Shown here one piece after another: positions 16,749 to 24,660 of a stretch of DNA of 33,457 nucleotides. The position numbers were made by a program, and so were the translations under genes. Below the pieces are notes generated by a model that worked only from the letters and a program-made list of their open reading frames with translations, had not been told where the DNA came from and did not search any database. The stretch is from positions 1 through 33,457 of the forward strand of contig CAZCHK010000021.1 in assembly GCA_964498605.1 (NCBI GenBank). Direction: 5' to 3'. This DNA comes from JBGQAS01 sp964498605. Its GTDB lineage: Bacteria; Chloroflexota; Anaerolineae; Anaerolineales; Anaerolineaceae. The first letter of the stretch is position 1, and every line of letters starts with the position of its first letter.

Positions 16749-18206
16749 ATGTCTTGGCAGCAGGTTCCTGACCCGATTGTGCAGGCATTTCCCCCGGCCG
16801 ATAAAATTCCCGCGATCATCCGTGACAGGGATGAACGGGTTTCCTTTGACCTGGAACTCTTCCTGCAGATCCTGCCCTCGCATCCATCCCGCCACTCGAC
16901 TTTGTTCCAGGATCAGCCTTATTCCGGACAGGTGGTGAGAAAAACGGGATAAAAACTCGTGGGTCGGCAGCAGACCATCCGGGGTGCTTTCAGCGATGCA
17001 CATTCCCATGGAGTGGATGGGCAGATCGATCACAGGTTTGGGGATACTTAAAGGAAGTAAGTACCAGAATTGATTTTGGTTTTTAATCTCTGTGCAGGTG
17101 GATTCAGCGATGTCGCTGATAGGTTGACAGAGAAAATATTGAAATTCCTCATTCAGGTGCTGGATGTCCTCTGGACGCGGATCCTTAAAAACCGAAGTGA
17201 GCCGGTTTGGTGGAAGGGGATATTTTTCACGCCGCGCGGTAATGGGACGCTCTTTCGTGATCAAGGCAGCAAAGAACCCTGCCGTCCCGTACGCGTGCGG
17301 CCAAATTCGCGCTGCGCCTGCGATGGTGCTTTCCAGCTGGCGCCCGTCGTATTCCGTCAGCGCGGGAGGGATCCTTAATCTCTTTGACACATCAATAATG
17401 GCGATGCTGTCGCCGAAGCGTTTGACCAGGGCATCCAGCACGCCTTCATTTTCTTCAGGAGACAGGGTGCATGTTGAATAGACCACCTGCCCGCCAACTT
17501 TCACGCTGCGCAGGCTTGAATCCAGCAGATCGATCTGGCGGGATACCAGCCCCGCCTGCTCATTTTTAGATATGCGCCGCAGGGGATGGCGGTATGTCGA
17601 ACGCAGCCCCTGCATGGAACAAGGTGCGTCCAGCAGAACAAGATCGAAACACTCCGGGAGGTAGATTCCGAACATGGATCCCGAAAGCTGGGTGATGGCG
17701 TGATGCATGGCTCCCCAATTCTGCATGTTCAATTCCAGCGCCTTGATGCGCTGAGGGTTGGAGTCATTGGCGATGATCAAGCCCTGGTCCAATATTCTGC
17801 TGCACAGATGAGTGGTTTTTCCCCCGGGAGAGGCGGCCATATCCAGGATCAGCGGTCGGACCTTTCCCGAGACATCGAACAATTCAACCGGAAGCATGGA
17901 AGCGGCATCCTGAATGTAAAACGCTCCCATTTTGTGTTCAGGTGTTGGACCGGGTTGAATGGGACACGCGGTCAGCCAGTAACCTGTCGAACAGAAGGGG
18001 ATGGGTTGATACGCCCAGCCGTACTTTTCTCGCCAGATGCTCATTTCCTGGGGAGAAGTTTTTAATGGATTGATCCGGATGGAAGGCAGCAGCGGTTTTT
18101 TTAGCGCTTCGCGCAATTGTTGCACGTCACCGCGCGAAAGCAGGCTTTCAAATCGAAGCAGTGATTCTGCAAACGGGGTCAGGTTTATTTCACCTCTGCT
18201 GTTCAT
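16740..18206 (-). CDS. RNA m5C methyltransferase, NOL1/NOP2/Sun family (RsmF-like)
   Basis: A SAM-dependent cytosine-5 RNA methyltransferase of 488 residues. The catalytic domain carries the SAM motif LDMAASPGGKTTHL (near 120), the proline-cysteine motif DAPCSMQGLRS and the second catalytic cysteine in STCTLSPEENEG. The long C-terminal extension (about 330-488, ending RVRNLLPRHLI) resembles the PUA-like tail of RsmF/YebU proteins, which methylate 16S rRNA. The gene overlaps the preceding methyltransferase by an ATGA, so it is the last gene of a modification operon. RsmF-like rather than RsmB-like is my preference because the N-terminal NusB-like domain is missing. The target base is not proven by sequence. 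Confidence 0.87.
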   Translation of the reverse strand: MNSRGEINLTPFAESLLRFESLLSRGDVQQLREALKKPLLPSIRINPLKTSPQEMSIWREKYGWAYQPIPFCSTGYWLTACPIQPGPTPEHKMGAFYIQDAASMLPVELFDVSGKVRPLILDMAASPGGKTTHLCSRILDQGLIIANDSNPQRIKALELNMQNWGAMHHAITQLSGSMFGIYLPECFDLVLLDAPCSMQGLRSTYRHPLRRISKNEQAGLVSRQIDLLDSSLRSVKVGGQVVYSTCTLSPEENEGVLDALVKRFGDSIAIIDVSKRLRIPPALTEYDGRQLESTIAGAARIWPHAYGTAGFFAALITKERPITARREKYPLPPNRLTSVFKDPRPEDIQHLNEEFQYFLCQPISDIAESTCTEIKNQNQFWYLLPLSIPKPVIDLPIHSMGMCIAESTPDGLLPTHEFLSRFSHHLSGIRLILEQSRVAGWMRGQDLQEEFQVKGNPFIPVTDDRGNFIGRGKCLHNRVRNLLPRHLI

Positions 18207-19027
18207 CCTGGAACGCCTTTCTGTATGCAGAAGACGATTTCATTTGAAAATAATACTTCTTCGATCGTCCACGGGGAATCGCCCAGGATCTTTTTCATCA
18301 ACGCGCGGTGTTTGTTGAGCAGCGAATGTGTCCCGGAAAGATCATGCGCGGGAAGAGAAATGATCAGCCAATCCGCGCGGAGGTTATCCAACAGCGCCCG
18401 GTTGCACCCTTTCTGCCTCAGCTCCAATCGGTGGGCTTCCTTCATGAGAAATACGATGTCCGCTTGCATTTCCGGAGGATGCACGAGAAAATCATCCTGA
18501 ACGGCAAGCTCGGCAATACCGAGGAGGCGGAAGAATTGATTGATGAGATCGATGCGAGGTCCGTGAATATCAATGGCATGGTAGCGCACCGAACGATCCA
18601 AACCCATCCATGGAAGAAAAAATGGGTTGAGCCCGCACGCCAGGTCGATGACCACGCGGGGTTCTCCGGTCCGGTGAAAGATATTCATAAAAAAATCAGG
18701 CAAACACGACAGCCTTTCCCTGGTCGAGCTGTGGCAGGCTAAGACTTGCTGGCAGACATTTTTCAAATCATCATCACCTGGATGCTCAGGAAGATCGCCG
18801 AGCCAGCGCGCGGCTTCCGCATAATCGAGCGAATCCAGGTAGGGCGCGACGATGTTGTGCAGCTTGGCCTTCAGATGGGTGACGGCCTCTTTCACCGTCA
18901 AACCCCGTGCCATTTCCTGAAGATACAGGGATGTTAAGGTCTCAAAGGGGAGGTTCAAAGATCGATATTTCCTGGATCTGCTGATCTGGGCGAGCAGTTC
19001 GTTAGGGATTGGATTGGTTTGATTCAT
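18203..19027 (-). CDS. FmrO/Rmt-family 16S rRNA methyltransferase paralogue with altered signature loop
   Basis: A 274-residue protein homologous to the 16S rRNA m7G1405 methyltransferases of aminoglycoside producers and resistant pathogens. Family landmarks: the N-terminal bundle SRSRKYRSL (16-24) and LKAKLHNIVAPYL (52-64), HSSTRERL (99-106), SAM motif I DLACGLNP (128-135), the acidic DIH after strand 2 (153-155), and the final strand NEIVFCI (262-268). The family loop SLGGRxKGM is replaced by DLSGTHSLLNKH (229-240), and the KLLP-like strand reads FLMKEAHRLE (193-202). SAM binding is probably kept but the target-base site has changed, so it may have another target, or be a partner of the adjacent paralogue. 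It overlaps both neighbours by 4 bp. Confidence 0.8.
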   Translation of the reverse strand: MNQTNPIPNELLAQISRSRKYRSLNLPFETLTSLYLQEMARGLTVKEAVTHLKAKLHNIVAPYLDSLDYAEAARWLGDLPEHPGDDDLKNVCQQVLACHSSTRERLSCLPDFFMNIFHRTGEPRVVIDLACGLNPFFLPWMGLDRSVRYHAIDIHGPRIDLINQFFRLLGIAELAVQDDFLVHPPEMQADIVFLMKEAHRLELRQKGCNRALLDNLRADWLIISLPAHDLSGTHSLLNKHRALMKKILGDSPWTIEEVLFSNEIVFCIQKGVPG

Positions 19028-19833
19028 CGCCGCGCCACGAAAACGACCTCCGATGAAAAATCGAGCCGGTCAAAGGACCAAGAAAAATGCGACGCGATCC
19101 TGCCGAACTGCTGCGCATAATTCGCCCGCATGCCCTTGCTTCTTCCGCCCAGGCTGGTGACCGGGTACGAAATCACGACACTCGGAGCGTCGATCCTTTC
19201 AAGAATCGTGATAGACGAGTTTTTTTCCAATTGCTCGAGGATGGGCAGGACTTTCAACAGCAGGACCACATCAGCGGAAGCGGGTTCAAACAAGCCCATG
19301 ATGTTTTGCACGTGTGCCTTAGCATGGAGTCCGCAATGGTCAAAAAACGAATTTAAAAAATCGGACTGATCGCGGTAGATATCCAGGGCTTGATATTCAC
19401 AGCTTTCCGGGTTGGGCATCCAGCCGATCGCCATCGGGTTCAGTCCGCAGCCCAGATCCAGGATTGAATTCACTTTTGGCAGGCGCGAAAAAATCTTGGA
19501 GTAAAAAGATTCGAGTATGGGAAGCCTTTCAAATGAAGAGGCATGCGCGCGCATGCACTGGTTTGTCCAGGCCACAACCTGCGGATGCGTGATTTCTCGC
19601 GGCAGCTTGTGCAATTCCGACAGCCGCGAAGGATAATCCGGACGATTTCTAAAGTAACTTGAGGCAGCCTGGTGAAGCCTGCTTCTTGAGGCCTTGACGA
19701 CATCGTCAAATTTCTTGTAACGGCTGGTCTCCCGCAGGATCACCCAGCGCACAAAACCCGGGTCGATGTCGGCGTATTTCGGTGAAGCCACGACCGCCTG
19801 GATGACGCGCTGCATCTCGAACTGGTTATTCAT
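19024..19833 (-). CDS. 16S rRNA m7G1405 methyltransferase homologue (ArmA/Rmt/FmrO type)
   Basis: A 269-residue SAM-dependent methyltransferase that closely follows the Rmt pattern, judged by recall of RmtB rather than by an alignment: SPKYADIDPGFV (17-28), SRLHQAASSYF (51-61), AHASSFERL (96-104), DLGCGLNPMA (126-135), DIY (151-153), LLLKVLPILE (191-200), SYPVTSLGGRSKGMRANYA (222-240), SEVVFVAR (261-268). Known members methylate N7 of G1405 in the 30S A site and block 4,6-disubstituted 2-deoxystreptamine aminoglycosides. All signature elements are present, so activity is plausible. Its place in a modification operon, with no mobile-element signs, argues for a resident chromosomal gene. It overlaps the transglycosylase gene by 8 bp. 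Confidence 0.87.
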   Translation of the reverse strand: MNNQFEMQRVIQAVVASPKYADIDPGFVRWVILRETSRYKKFDDVVKASRSRLHQAASSYFRNRPDYPSRLSELHKLPREITHPQVVAWTNQCMRAHASSFERLPILESFYSKIFSRLPKVNSILDLGCGLNPMAIGWMPNPESCEYQALDIYRDQSDFLNSFFDHCGLHAKAHVQNIMGLFEPASADVVLLLKVLPILEQLEKNSSITILERIDAPSVVISYPVTSLGGRSKGMRANYAQQFGRIASHFSWSFDRLDFSSEVVFVARR

Positions 19834-20935
19834 CGCGCACCGGAAATTTCTCCATGAGCCGCGTGATGAAGCGAAGATTATGGATCGTCGCCAGGCGGAG
19901 GTACAAGGAATCCTCGATCTTGAAGAGGTGCCTCAGGAAACCCAGCGAGCAGCTTTGACACGTGTGACAGTCACATGTTGCCGATAATGGTTCATCAGAG
20001 CGTATATATTTTTCGTCGTGTATGTACACGTATTCAAACCAGTCGGAGCTTTCCGGGCTGATTGACGGCATGTCGGATGTAAAACGCATTAACCTGCCGT
20101 GACGCGCATCCCGCGTGGGCATGGCGGAGTCAAACAGGTCATACCCCAGGCGATAGCATCTGGCGATATTCAGGGGGTGCCCAACTCCCAAAGCGTGCAT
20201 CGGAAACTGGGCGGGTATGATCTCCCGCGAATAGCCAAGGATGTCTGTGAGCAGATTCCCGTGTGAATCCAGCGGCCAGCCGCCGAAGCCATATCCATCA
20301 AAACCGATATCCAGCAGGGCTTCAGCGCATTTCTTGCGCAGTGATCGGATCCCGCCCCCCTGGACGACCGCGAACAGCTTGGGAAGAATGGACCGCTGCT
20401 GTTTTTGATCGAGAAGTTTGATGAATTCCTTTTTGCATCGCTTCGCCCAGGTGATGGTGCGCTGGACGGAATTTTCCTGGTCCGATTCTGGTGCGTCGAT
20501 GTGGGTGCAATCGTCCAGGCACACAAGAATGTCGGAACCATAGCCCATCTGCAGTTGAATGCATTTCTCCGGCGTCAGCTTGTATTTCCGGGCAGCGCCT
20601 TCGGGCTGGAACGTGATGCCGTCATTGCTGAAGTACCCCATTTTTGGGTTCTGGTGGACCAGCGAAAAGGCCTGAAATCCACCCGAATCCGTCAGGATGG
20701 GTTTGCGCCACCCGGAAAAGCTGTGCAGGCCACCCATTGAATTGATGGTCGTGCTGCCAGGTTTAATCATTAAATGGTAGGTATTCATCACCAGCGCCGG
20801 GATACCGCATTCCTCGAGATCCCTGGAATCTACGCACCGCACGACGCCGAGCGTGGCGTCCGGAAGAAAGGCGGGCAACCTGATGTCTCCGGAGCTGGTG
20901 TCGATTTTTTGCATCATGCCATGATTATCATTCAC
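19826..20935 (-). CDS. Divergent tRNA-guanine transglycosylase family protein
   Basis: A 369-residue TIM-barrel transglycosylase of the Tgt family, which swaps guanine 34 in tRNA for preQ1 or queuine. Catalytic residues are kept: D83 (LTDSGGFQAFSL), D141/D142 (CLDDCTH), VQGGG (191-195), nucleophile D269 (LFDSAMPTRDARHG), and the zinc site C321, C323, C326, H336 (CDCHTC...LRHL). It departs from textbook Tgt in the base-recognition loop: GGLAVGE is replaced by GGWPLDSHG (218-226), which suggests another substrate preference, for example queuine. It opens a four-gene modification operon. Starts at 20935 or the ATG at 20917 are both possible. Confidence 0.83.
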   Translation of the reverse strand: MNDNHGMMQKIDTSSGDIRLPAFLPDATLGVVRCVDSRDLEECGIPALVMNTYHLMIKPGSTTINSMGGLHSFSGWRKPILTDSGGFQAFSLVHQNPKMGYFSNDGITFQPEGAARKYKLTPEKCIQLQMGYGSDILVCLDDCTHIDAPESDQENSVQRTITWAKRCKKEFIKLLDQKQQRSILPKLFAVVQGGGIRSLRKKCAEALLDIGFDGYGFGGWPLDSHGNLLTDILGYSREIIPAQFPMHALGVGHPLNIARCYRLGYDLFDSAMPTRDARHGRLMRFTSDMPSISPESSDWFEYVYIHDEKYIRSDEPLSATCDCHTCQSCSLGFLRHLFKIEDSLYLRLATIHNLRFITRLMEKFPVRDE

Positions 20936-20990
20936 TCACAGGGAAACCGCAAGCAGGTACGCTTGTTCCAAACCATATGGCTGCCACAAC

Positions 20991-21024
20991 GAGGCTGCCC
21001 AAAAGGGCGGCCAAGGGCAGCCTC
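20991..21024 (-). promoter_or_regulatory. Inverted repeat in the leader of the modification operon
   Basis: A perfect 10-bp stem (GAGGCTGCCC / GGGCAGCCTC) encloses a 14-base loop whose GGGCGGCC can pair instead with the left arm, so two mutually exclusive folds exist. It lies about 55-90 bp upstream of the transglycosylase start, where an attenuator or protein-binding site could act. The rest of the 20936-21107 gap shows no gene. I do not recognise a preQ1 riboswitch. Confidence 0.4.
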
Positions 21025-21107
21025 AACACGCCACCAGAAGAATTGTGGACTGGCAAAATATCCCATACACTTCAGGGAAAAATTCATGGATCACAAGTAT
21101 CAAATGA

Positions 21108-21134
21108 AACCGCCCCTTTGTCACAGGGGCGGTT
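21108..21134 (-). terminator. Intrinsic terminator of FGE-like lipoprotein gene 4
   Basis: A perfect 10-bp GC-rich stem (AACCGCCCCT / AGGGGCGGTT) with a 7-base loop lies 16 bp past the stop codon. It is followed on the minus strand by TTCATTT. Confidence 0.7.
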
Positions 21135-21150
21135 CGTTTCACGCAAAAAT

Positions 21151-23901
21151 TTATGGATTATTCGTACAGTAGCCTGGTCCTACCGTAGAATATACCCACT
21201 TACATCCGTTCGCTGCGCAAATATCAGGACCTGGCCACTGTGAACAATTAGGCTGAACAGGTTCATCTGGTTTGTCAGGCGTCTGGCAGCCGGGGATCAT
21301 ACTCTTCCATCCGTTGATCTGGCAAATGTTCACATAGGAATTCCCCACATATTGATATTCAAGAAAGAGAAATTCTGAGAGCGGATTGGGATAAGGACCG
21401 GAGCAGTACACTCTGCCCTCAAAGCCAGGGATGAGTGCGCAGCCATAATGGGTGTTGTTTTCGTAGGCACTGACGCTGCCGTCCTGAAGAGGTTTGGGAT
21501 TTTCTGCGCAGGTCTGCACACGGAATTCGATGGAAGTTTCGCTTTTGCAGGCGACCTCGAGAATACGGCAGCTGCAGTCGTCATCCTGCTTGCATTTCTG
21601 AACGGTATGCTGGAAAGTGTGGCAGGGACCGTAGGTGTAACAGACCTCGAACGTGTGCGTGTCGCCCGGAGTTAGATCGAGATTTCGGCAAAAGCAATCA
21701 AAGGGCAGGAAACAATCACAGGTAAGCAGCTGACCGTCCATCTTGGTGCTGATGATCGGATTTTCAGGTTCATTCGGAACAGCGGGAAGGACATCCGAAT
21801 CGAATGTGTACTGGTTATCCTCCTCGCAATACAGGATCGACCAGTAATTATATTCAGCGGAAGAAGCGCAGGCAGGAACGGTCAGAGAACCCCCGTCCAA
21901 ATCCCCATCGATATACTCAATCACGATGTACAGCATATCTCCCGGCTGACCAGGAAGTCCGCCGCAGGTCCAGTCTGTGGGCGAGTTCTGCCCGCATGTT
22001 AATTCAATCGTGTTGGCGACGACCTTGCTGATTGCTTGCGGAGGCGCGGGATCGAAGTGGATCTTGATCCCGGCGCCCTTGGCATCGCAGAAAGAGTCGA
22101 TCTTGTAGCCGTACTGGGGTACATCCTGGCAGTTTGGAATATCCGAATTCATCTGCAGGCAGGATCCATCCACGCAGATCTCAACCGGCACAGTGGAGCC
22201 GGAAAGGAAAGGATCGACCGGGCATTGGGCGTGACCATCAGCGATCTTGATGCACTGCAGGAAGCTGCCGTTCACCTTGAAAGCGATGTCGCTGGTGGTG
22301 GGCGGCGAGTAAAACACATCCAGAACAGGCGAACCATTCGCGCAGCTGAAGATTGATTTCGAAAACGGATGATCCGACTGGTCGGGGCAGTTCTGAGGAG
22401 GATCGGCGTATTCAAGGTCTAAAATGTTGGTGTTGTTGTACACCCCTTCCAAATGGAACATGTATTGACCAGTGGTCTGCTTGTCCGGACCGACACAGGT
22501 CATGGCGTTAGGCGACGTGGGCAGGCAGTTCATCAGGTCCATATCGCCGCTGATCATGACCTTGGTCCAGAACACTGCCGGGTTGTAAGCGAAATTGGCA
22601 ATGATCTGCCCGTTGATCGGACATTCGACCATCAGCTTCATGCTGTCCGTTCCCTGATTTTGGTCGCAATTCTGCGGTTTGGGGAAGGGCATATTGATTG
22701 AACAGACCTGTGGTTTACCTTGCGGTGTCCAGCAAAGTTTACCTTTATATGATGGAAGTGCGTCTGGCGCAGGTACTGGTCCGCTGCAGGTAAGAAGATG
22801 ATTCACCGTATCAAGCGGGTCACATGTGTAGGCTATGCCGTTGAGACTGAACGAATCAACGGTTGGATCACTGGCAATGCCGAATTTTATTGAGACATGC
22901 AGATTTGCATTCGCGTCCGGGCAGTTCAGTGGAAGCGTTGATAGATAACTTACCGGGTGATTCGGATCGTTTGGATCACCGCCGTCGATGGAATTACCCG
23001 GCGGAATGTAATGCAGTTTCCTATCAGGAGGATTGTAATCAGCTGGTAGCGTCAATCCGGATCCGATTACACAGCGGAAACCAACATTGGCGTATGCGTT
23101 GTATGGGTTACCCGCATGGCGGTTGGTGCTGTCCAGCATGTCTGCTATCGAGTTGAATGAACCACCGCGAGCGACCTTGGTCTCACCCTCGCTGGGACCA
23201 ACGGGGTTGCTGGTGGGAGAGGACGCATAATATTCCTCGGCATACCAGTCGAAAACCCATTCCCAGGCATTACCTGCCAGGTCCTGCACCTTGAAGGGGC
23301 TCTCGCCCTTGGCCAGCGTGCCAACTTCGAACGTATCATTGGGATCGCTGCAGCCGGCAAAATTTGCGTGGTCGCAGTCTGCCGGGTCGTCTCCCCAGGG
23401 GAAGGTCTTGCCCGTGTTCTGCAGCGCGGCGTACTCCCACTCGGCTTCGGTGGGCAGCCTGCCGCCGATCCACTCGCAGTACTGAGTGGCCATGTTGTAA
23501 TCCACGCCCACGGCGGGTTTGTCAGCGTAGGCAGGGTCTTCAGCCAGAGCGCTGAGTGTGTCTTCAACCGGCTGTATGCCGAAGCAGATGCCGGCGTCCA
23601 CGCAGGCTTTGTACATGGCGTTGGTCACCTCTTCCTTGTATATATTGAAGCAGGTGAGTTCCACATCATGCTGCGGCATTTCATCTTCAGCCGCGCCAGG
23701 AGTACCCGCTGGCGAACCCATTTTGTATGTACTGGACGGGATGAGGATGGTTTCAGCCCCGTCAGGAGGTGTAACCGGCTGGCACTCCAGCCCGCCCTCC
23801 GTGATCTGCACCGGGATGGGGGTGGGCGTGCAGGAAAATGCCGCCACCAGGAAAAATGCCAGAACTCCAATTAATAATGATAACGACCGTGACAGTTTCA
23901 T
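21151..23901 (-). CDS. Giant lipoprotein: catalytically dead FGE-sulfatase domain plus six Cys-rich modules (array gene 4)
   Basis: A 916-residue exported lipoprotein, lipobox AFSC (C24). GGAGG precedes ATG 23901; an in-frame ATG 24 bp upstream lacks this. An FGE-sulfatase/SUMF1 fold covers about 45-275 (GGRLPTEAEWEYA, GNAWEWVFDWYAEEYY, VARGGSFNS, NVGFRCV). The two cysteines that formylglycine-generating enzymes need after RGGS are missing (FNSIADMLDSTNRHAGNP), so it is probably a binding or structural domain. Six modules of roughly 85-100 residues follow, each opening with a hydrophobic-x-C and closing with xC. The C-terminal tail has the pattern CxnCxxxGCxW...C. It is a diverged paralogue of the three upstream genes, transcribed singly from its own promoter. 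Confidence 0.82.
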   Translation of the reverse strand: MKLSRSLSLLIGVLAFFLVAAFSCTPTPIPVQITEGGLECQPVTPPDGAETILIPSSTYKMGSPAGTPGAAEDEMPQHDVELTCFNIYKEEVTNAMYKACVDAGICFGIQPVEDTLSALAEDPAYADKPAVGVDYNMATQYCEWIGGRLPTEAEWEYAALQNTGKTFPWGDDPADCDHANFAGCSDPNDTFEVGTLAKGESPFKVQDLAGNAWEWVFDWYAEEYYASSPTSNPVGPSEGETKVARGGSFNSIADMLDSTNRHAGNPYNAYANVGFRCVIGSGLTLPADYNPPDRKLHYIPPGNSIDGGDPNDPNHPVSYLSTLPLNCPDANANLHVSIKFGIASDPTVDSFSLNGIAYTCDPLDTVNHLLTCSGPVPAPDALPSYKGKLCWTPQGKPQVCSINMPFPKPQNCDQNQGTDSMKLMVECPINGQIIANFAYNPAVFWTKVMISGDMDLMNCLPTSPNAMTCVGPDKQTTGQYMFHLEGVYNNTNILDLEYADPPQNCPDQSDHPFSKSIFSCANGSPVLDVFYSPPTTSDIAFKVNGSFLQCIKIADGHAQCPVDPFLSGSTVPVEICVDGSCLQMNSDIPNCQDVPQYGYKIDSFCDAKGAGIKIHFDPAPPQAISKVVANTIELTCGQNSPTDWTCGGLPGQPGDMLYIVIEYIDGDLDGGSLTVPACASSAEYNYWSILYCEEDNQYTFDSDVLPAVPNEPENPIISTKMDGQLLTCDCFLPFDCFCRNLDLTPGDTHTFEVCYTYGPCHTFQHTVQKCKQDDDCSCRILEVACKSETSIEFRVQTCAENPKPLQDGSVSAYENNTHYGCALIPGFEGRVYCSGPYPNPLSEFLFLEYQYVGNSYVNICQINGWKSMIPGCQTPDKPDEPVQPNCSQWPGPDICAANGCKWVYSTVGPGYCTNNP

Positions 23902-23930
23902 CTCTCCTCCAATTGGTCTAAACAAATATC

Positions 23931-23959
23931 AGTATAGGTCTGGGCGAGTCAAAAAGCAA
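23931..23959 (-). promoter_or_regulatory. Promoter of array gene 4
   Basis: On the minus strand TTGCTT (23959-23954) is followed after 17 bp by TATACT (23936-23931), 30 bp from the ATG. The bases after the -10 (ATATTTGTTTAG) resemble those of the array gene 1 promoter (ATATTTGTCTAG). Confidence 0.55.
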
Positions 23960-24058
23960 GAGGCTTCCCTATTTGAAATACCTGGGTTTAGGGAAAGCAC
24001 TGCATTGACATCTATACCAATATGAATTATCCGTGATGAAAAACATTACCTGAAATCA

Positions 24059-24541
24059 TCAATGTCCCAGCGCGTTGACCTTGATCGTCGTGATCTGGTC
24101 ATCAATTGTGCACGTCACTGTGGTTGGATCGGTGCTGCTTTCGAGGTAGAGCATCTCTCCGCTGGCGATGTAACCGGCATCATTGCAGGATTGAAAATTG
24201 CAGACCTGAGCCTCGCGATTATGTTTTCCAAAAATGTACCAGGCGATTGTGTCCTGCGATTCGGCTCCGGTTTTAAAATCGGTTGTGGTCAATTGGTAGG
24301 TGACTGTGAGGGAACAGGTATCATCAGCGTTGGCGGAAAAGATGGCAGTGCCACTGTATGTGATCCCCCAATCCGTGATGCTGCTGGAACCGCCAAAAGT
24401 GATCGGATAGGTATGCGCGACTTCCGCAGGGGTATTGAGCGACGATGAACCGCTGGTTGGGCCGAATGGTTCACAGCCTGTCAGCAGAACGAAGCAGCCC
24501 AGAAAACCTATCATTTCGAGGAATAACTTTGTAAATTTCAT
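24059..24541 (-). CDS. Small secreted lipoprotein, unknown function
   Basis: No family recognised. The 160 residues begin with a signal peptide and lipobox LTGC. The mature part is Ser/Thr-rich and probably all-beta (ITDWGITYSGTAIFSANAD...). It contains five cysteines: DTCSL, EAQVC, QSCND and VTCTI give four, besides the lipidated one. GGGAG stands 7 bases before ATG 24541, favouring it over the ATG at 24547. The gene lies between two members of the giant lipoprotein array and has a similar cysteine-containing, Gly/Ser-rich character, so it may be an accessory surface protein, though it shares no visible module with them. Confidence 0.65.
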   Translation of the reverse strand: MKFTKLFLEMIGFLGCFVLLTGCEPFGPTSGSSSLNTPAEVAHTYPITFGGSSSITDWGITYSGTAIFSANADDTCSLTVTYQLTTTDFKTGAESQDTIAWYIFGKHNREAQVCNFQSCNDAGYIASGEMLYLESSTDPTTVTCTIDDQITTIKVNALGH

Positions 24542-24614
24542 TCCCATACTCCCTTAAAACCCGTGCTGAAAATCCGTTGAAGAAGGCGCTGCCCTTCGTC
24601 TGTCAAAGATGAAA

Positions 24615-24639
24615 GTAGCCCTCTATGGAGGAGGGCTAC
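24615..24639 (-). terminator. Hairpin terminator after array gene 3
   Basis: A nine-base stem (GTAGCCCTC / GAGGGCTAC) with a 7-base loop lies 21 bp past the stop of the preceding minus-strand gene. It is followed by TTTCATCTTT on that strand. Confidence 0.6.
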
Positions 24640-24660
24640 CGAACAAAAACGCTGATTCTT

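Noticed and set aside
18203..19833. Recent horizontal acquisition of an aminoglycoside-resistance gene
   Set aside because: The genes are well integrated by 4-8 bp overlaps with housekeeping-type neighbours, show no mobile-element flanks and have base composition similar to the surroundings.
20936..21150. tRNA, small RNA or short protein gene in the largest intergenic gap
   Set aside because: No cloverleaf and no frame with a ribosome-binding site; only the inverted repeat and the terminator of the neighbouring gene are visible.
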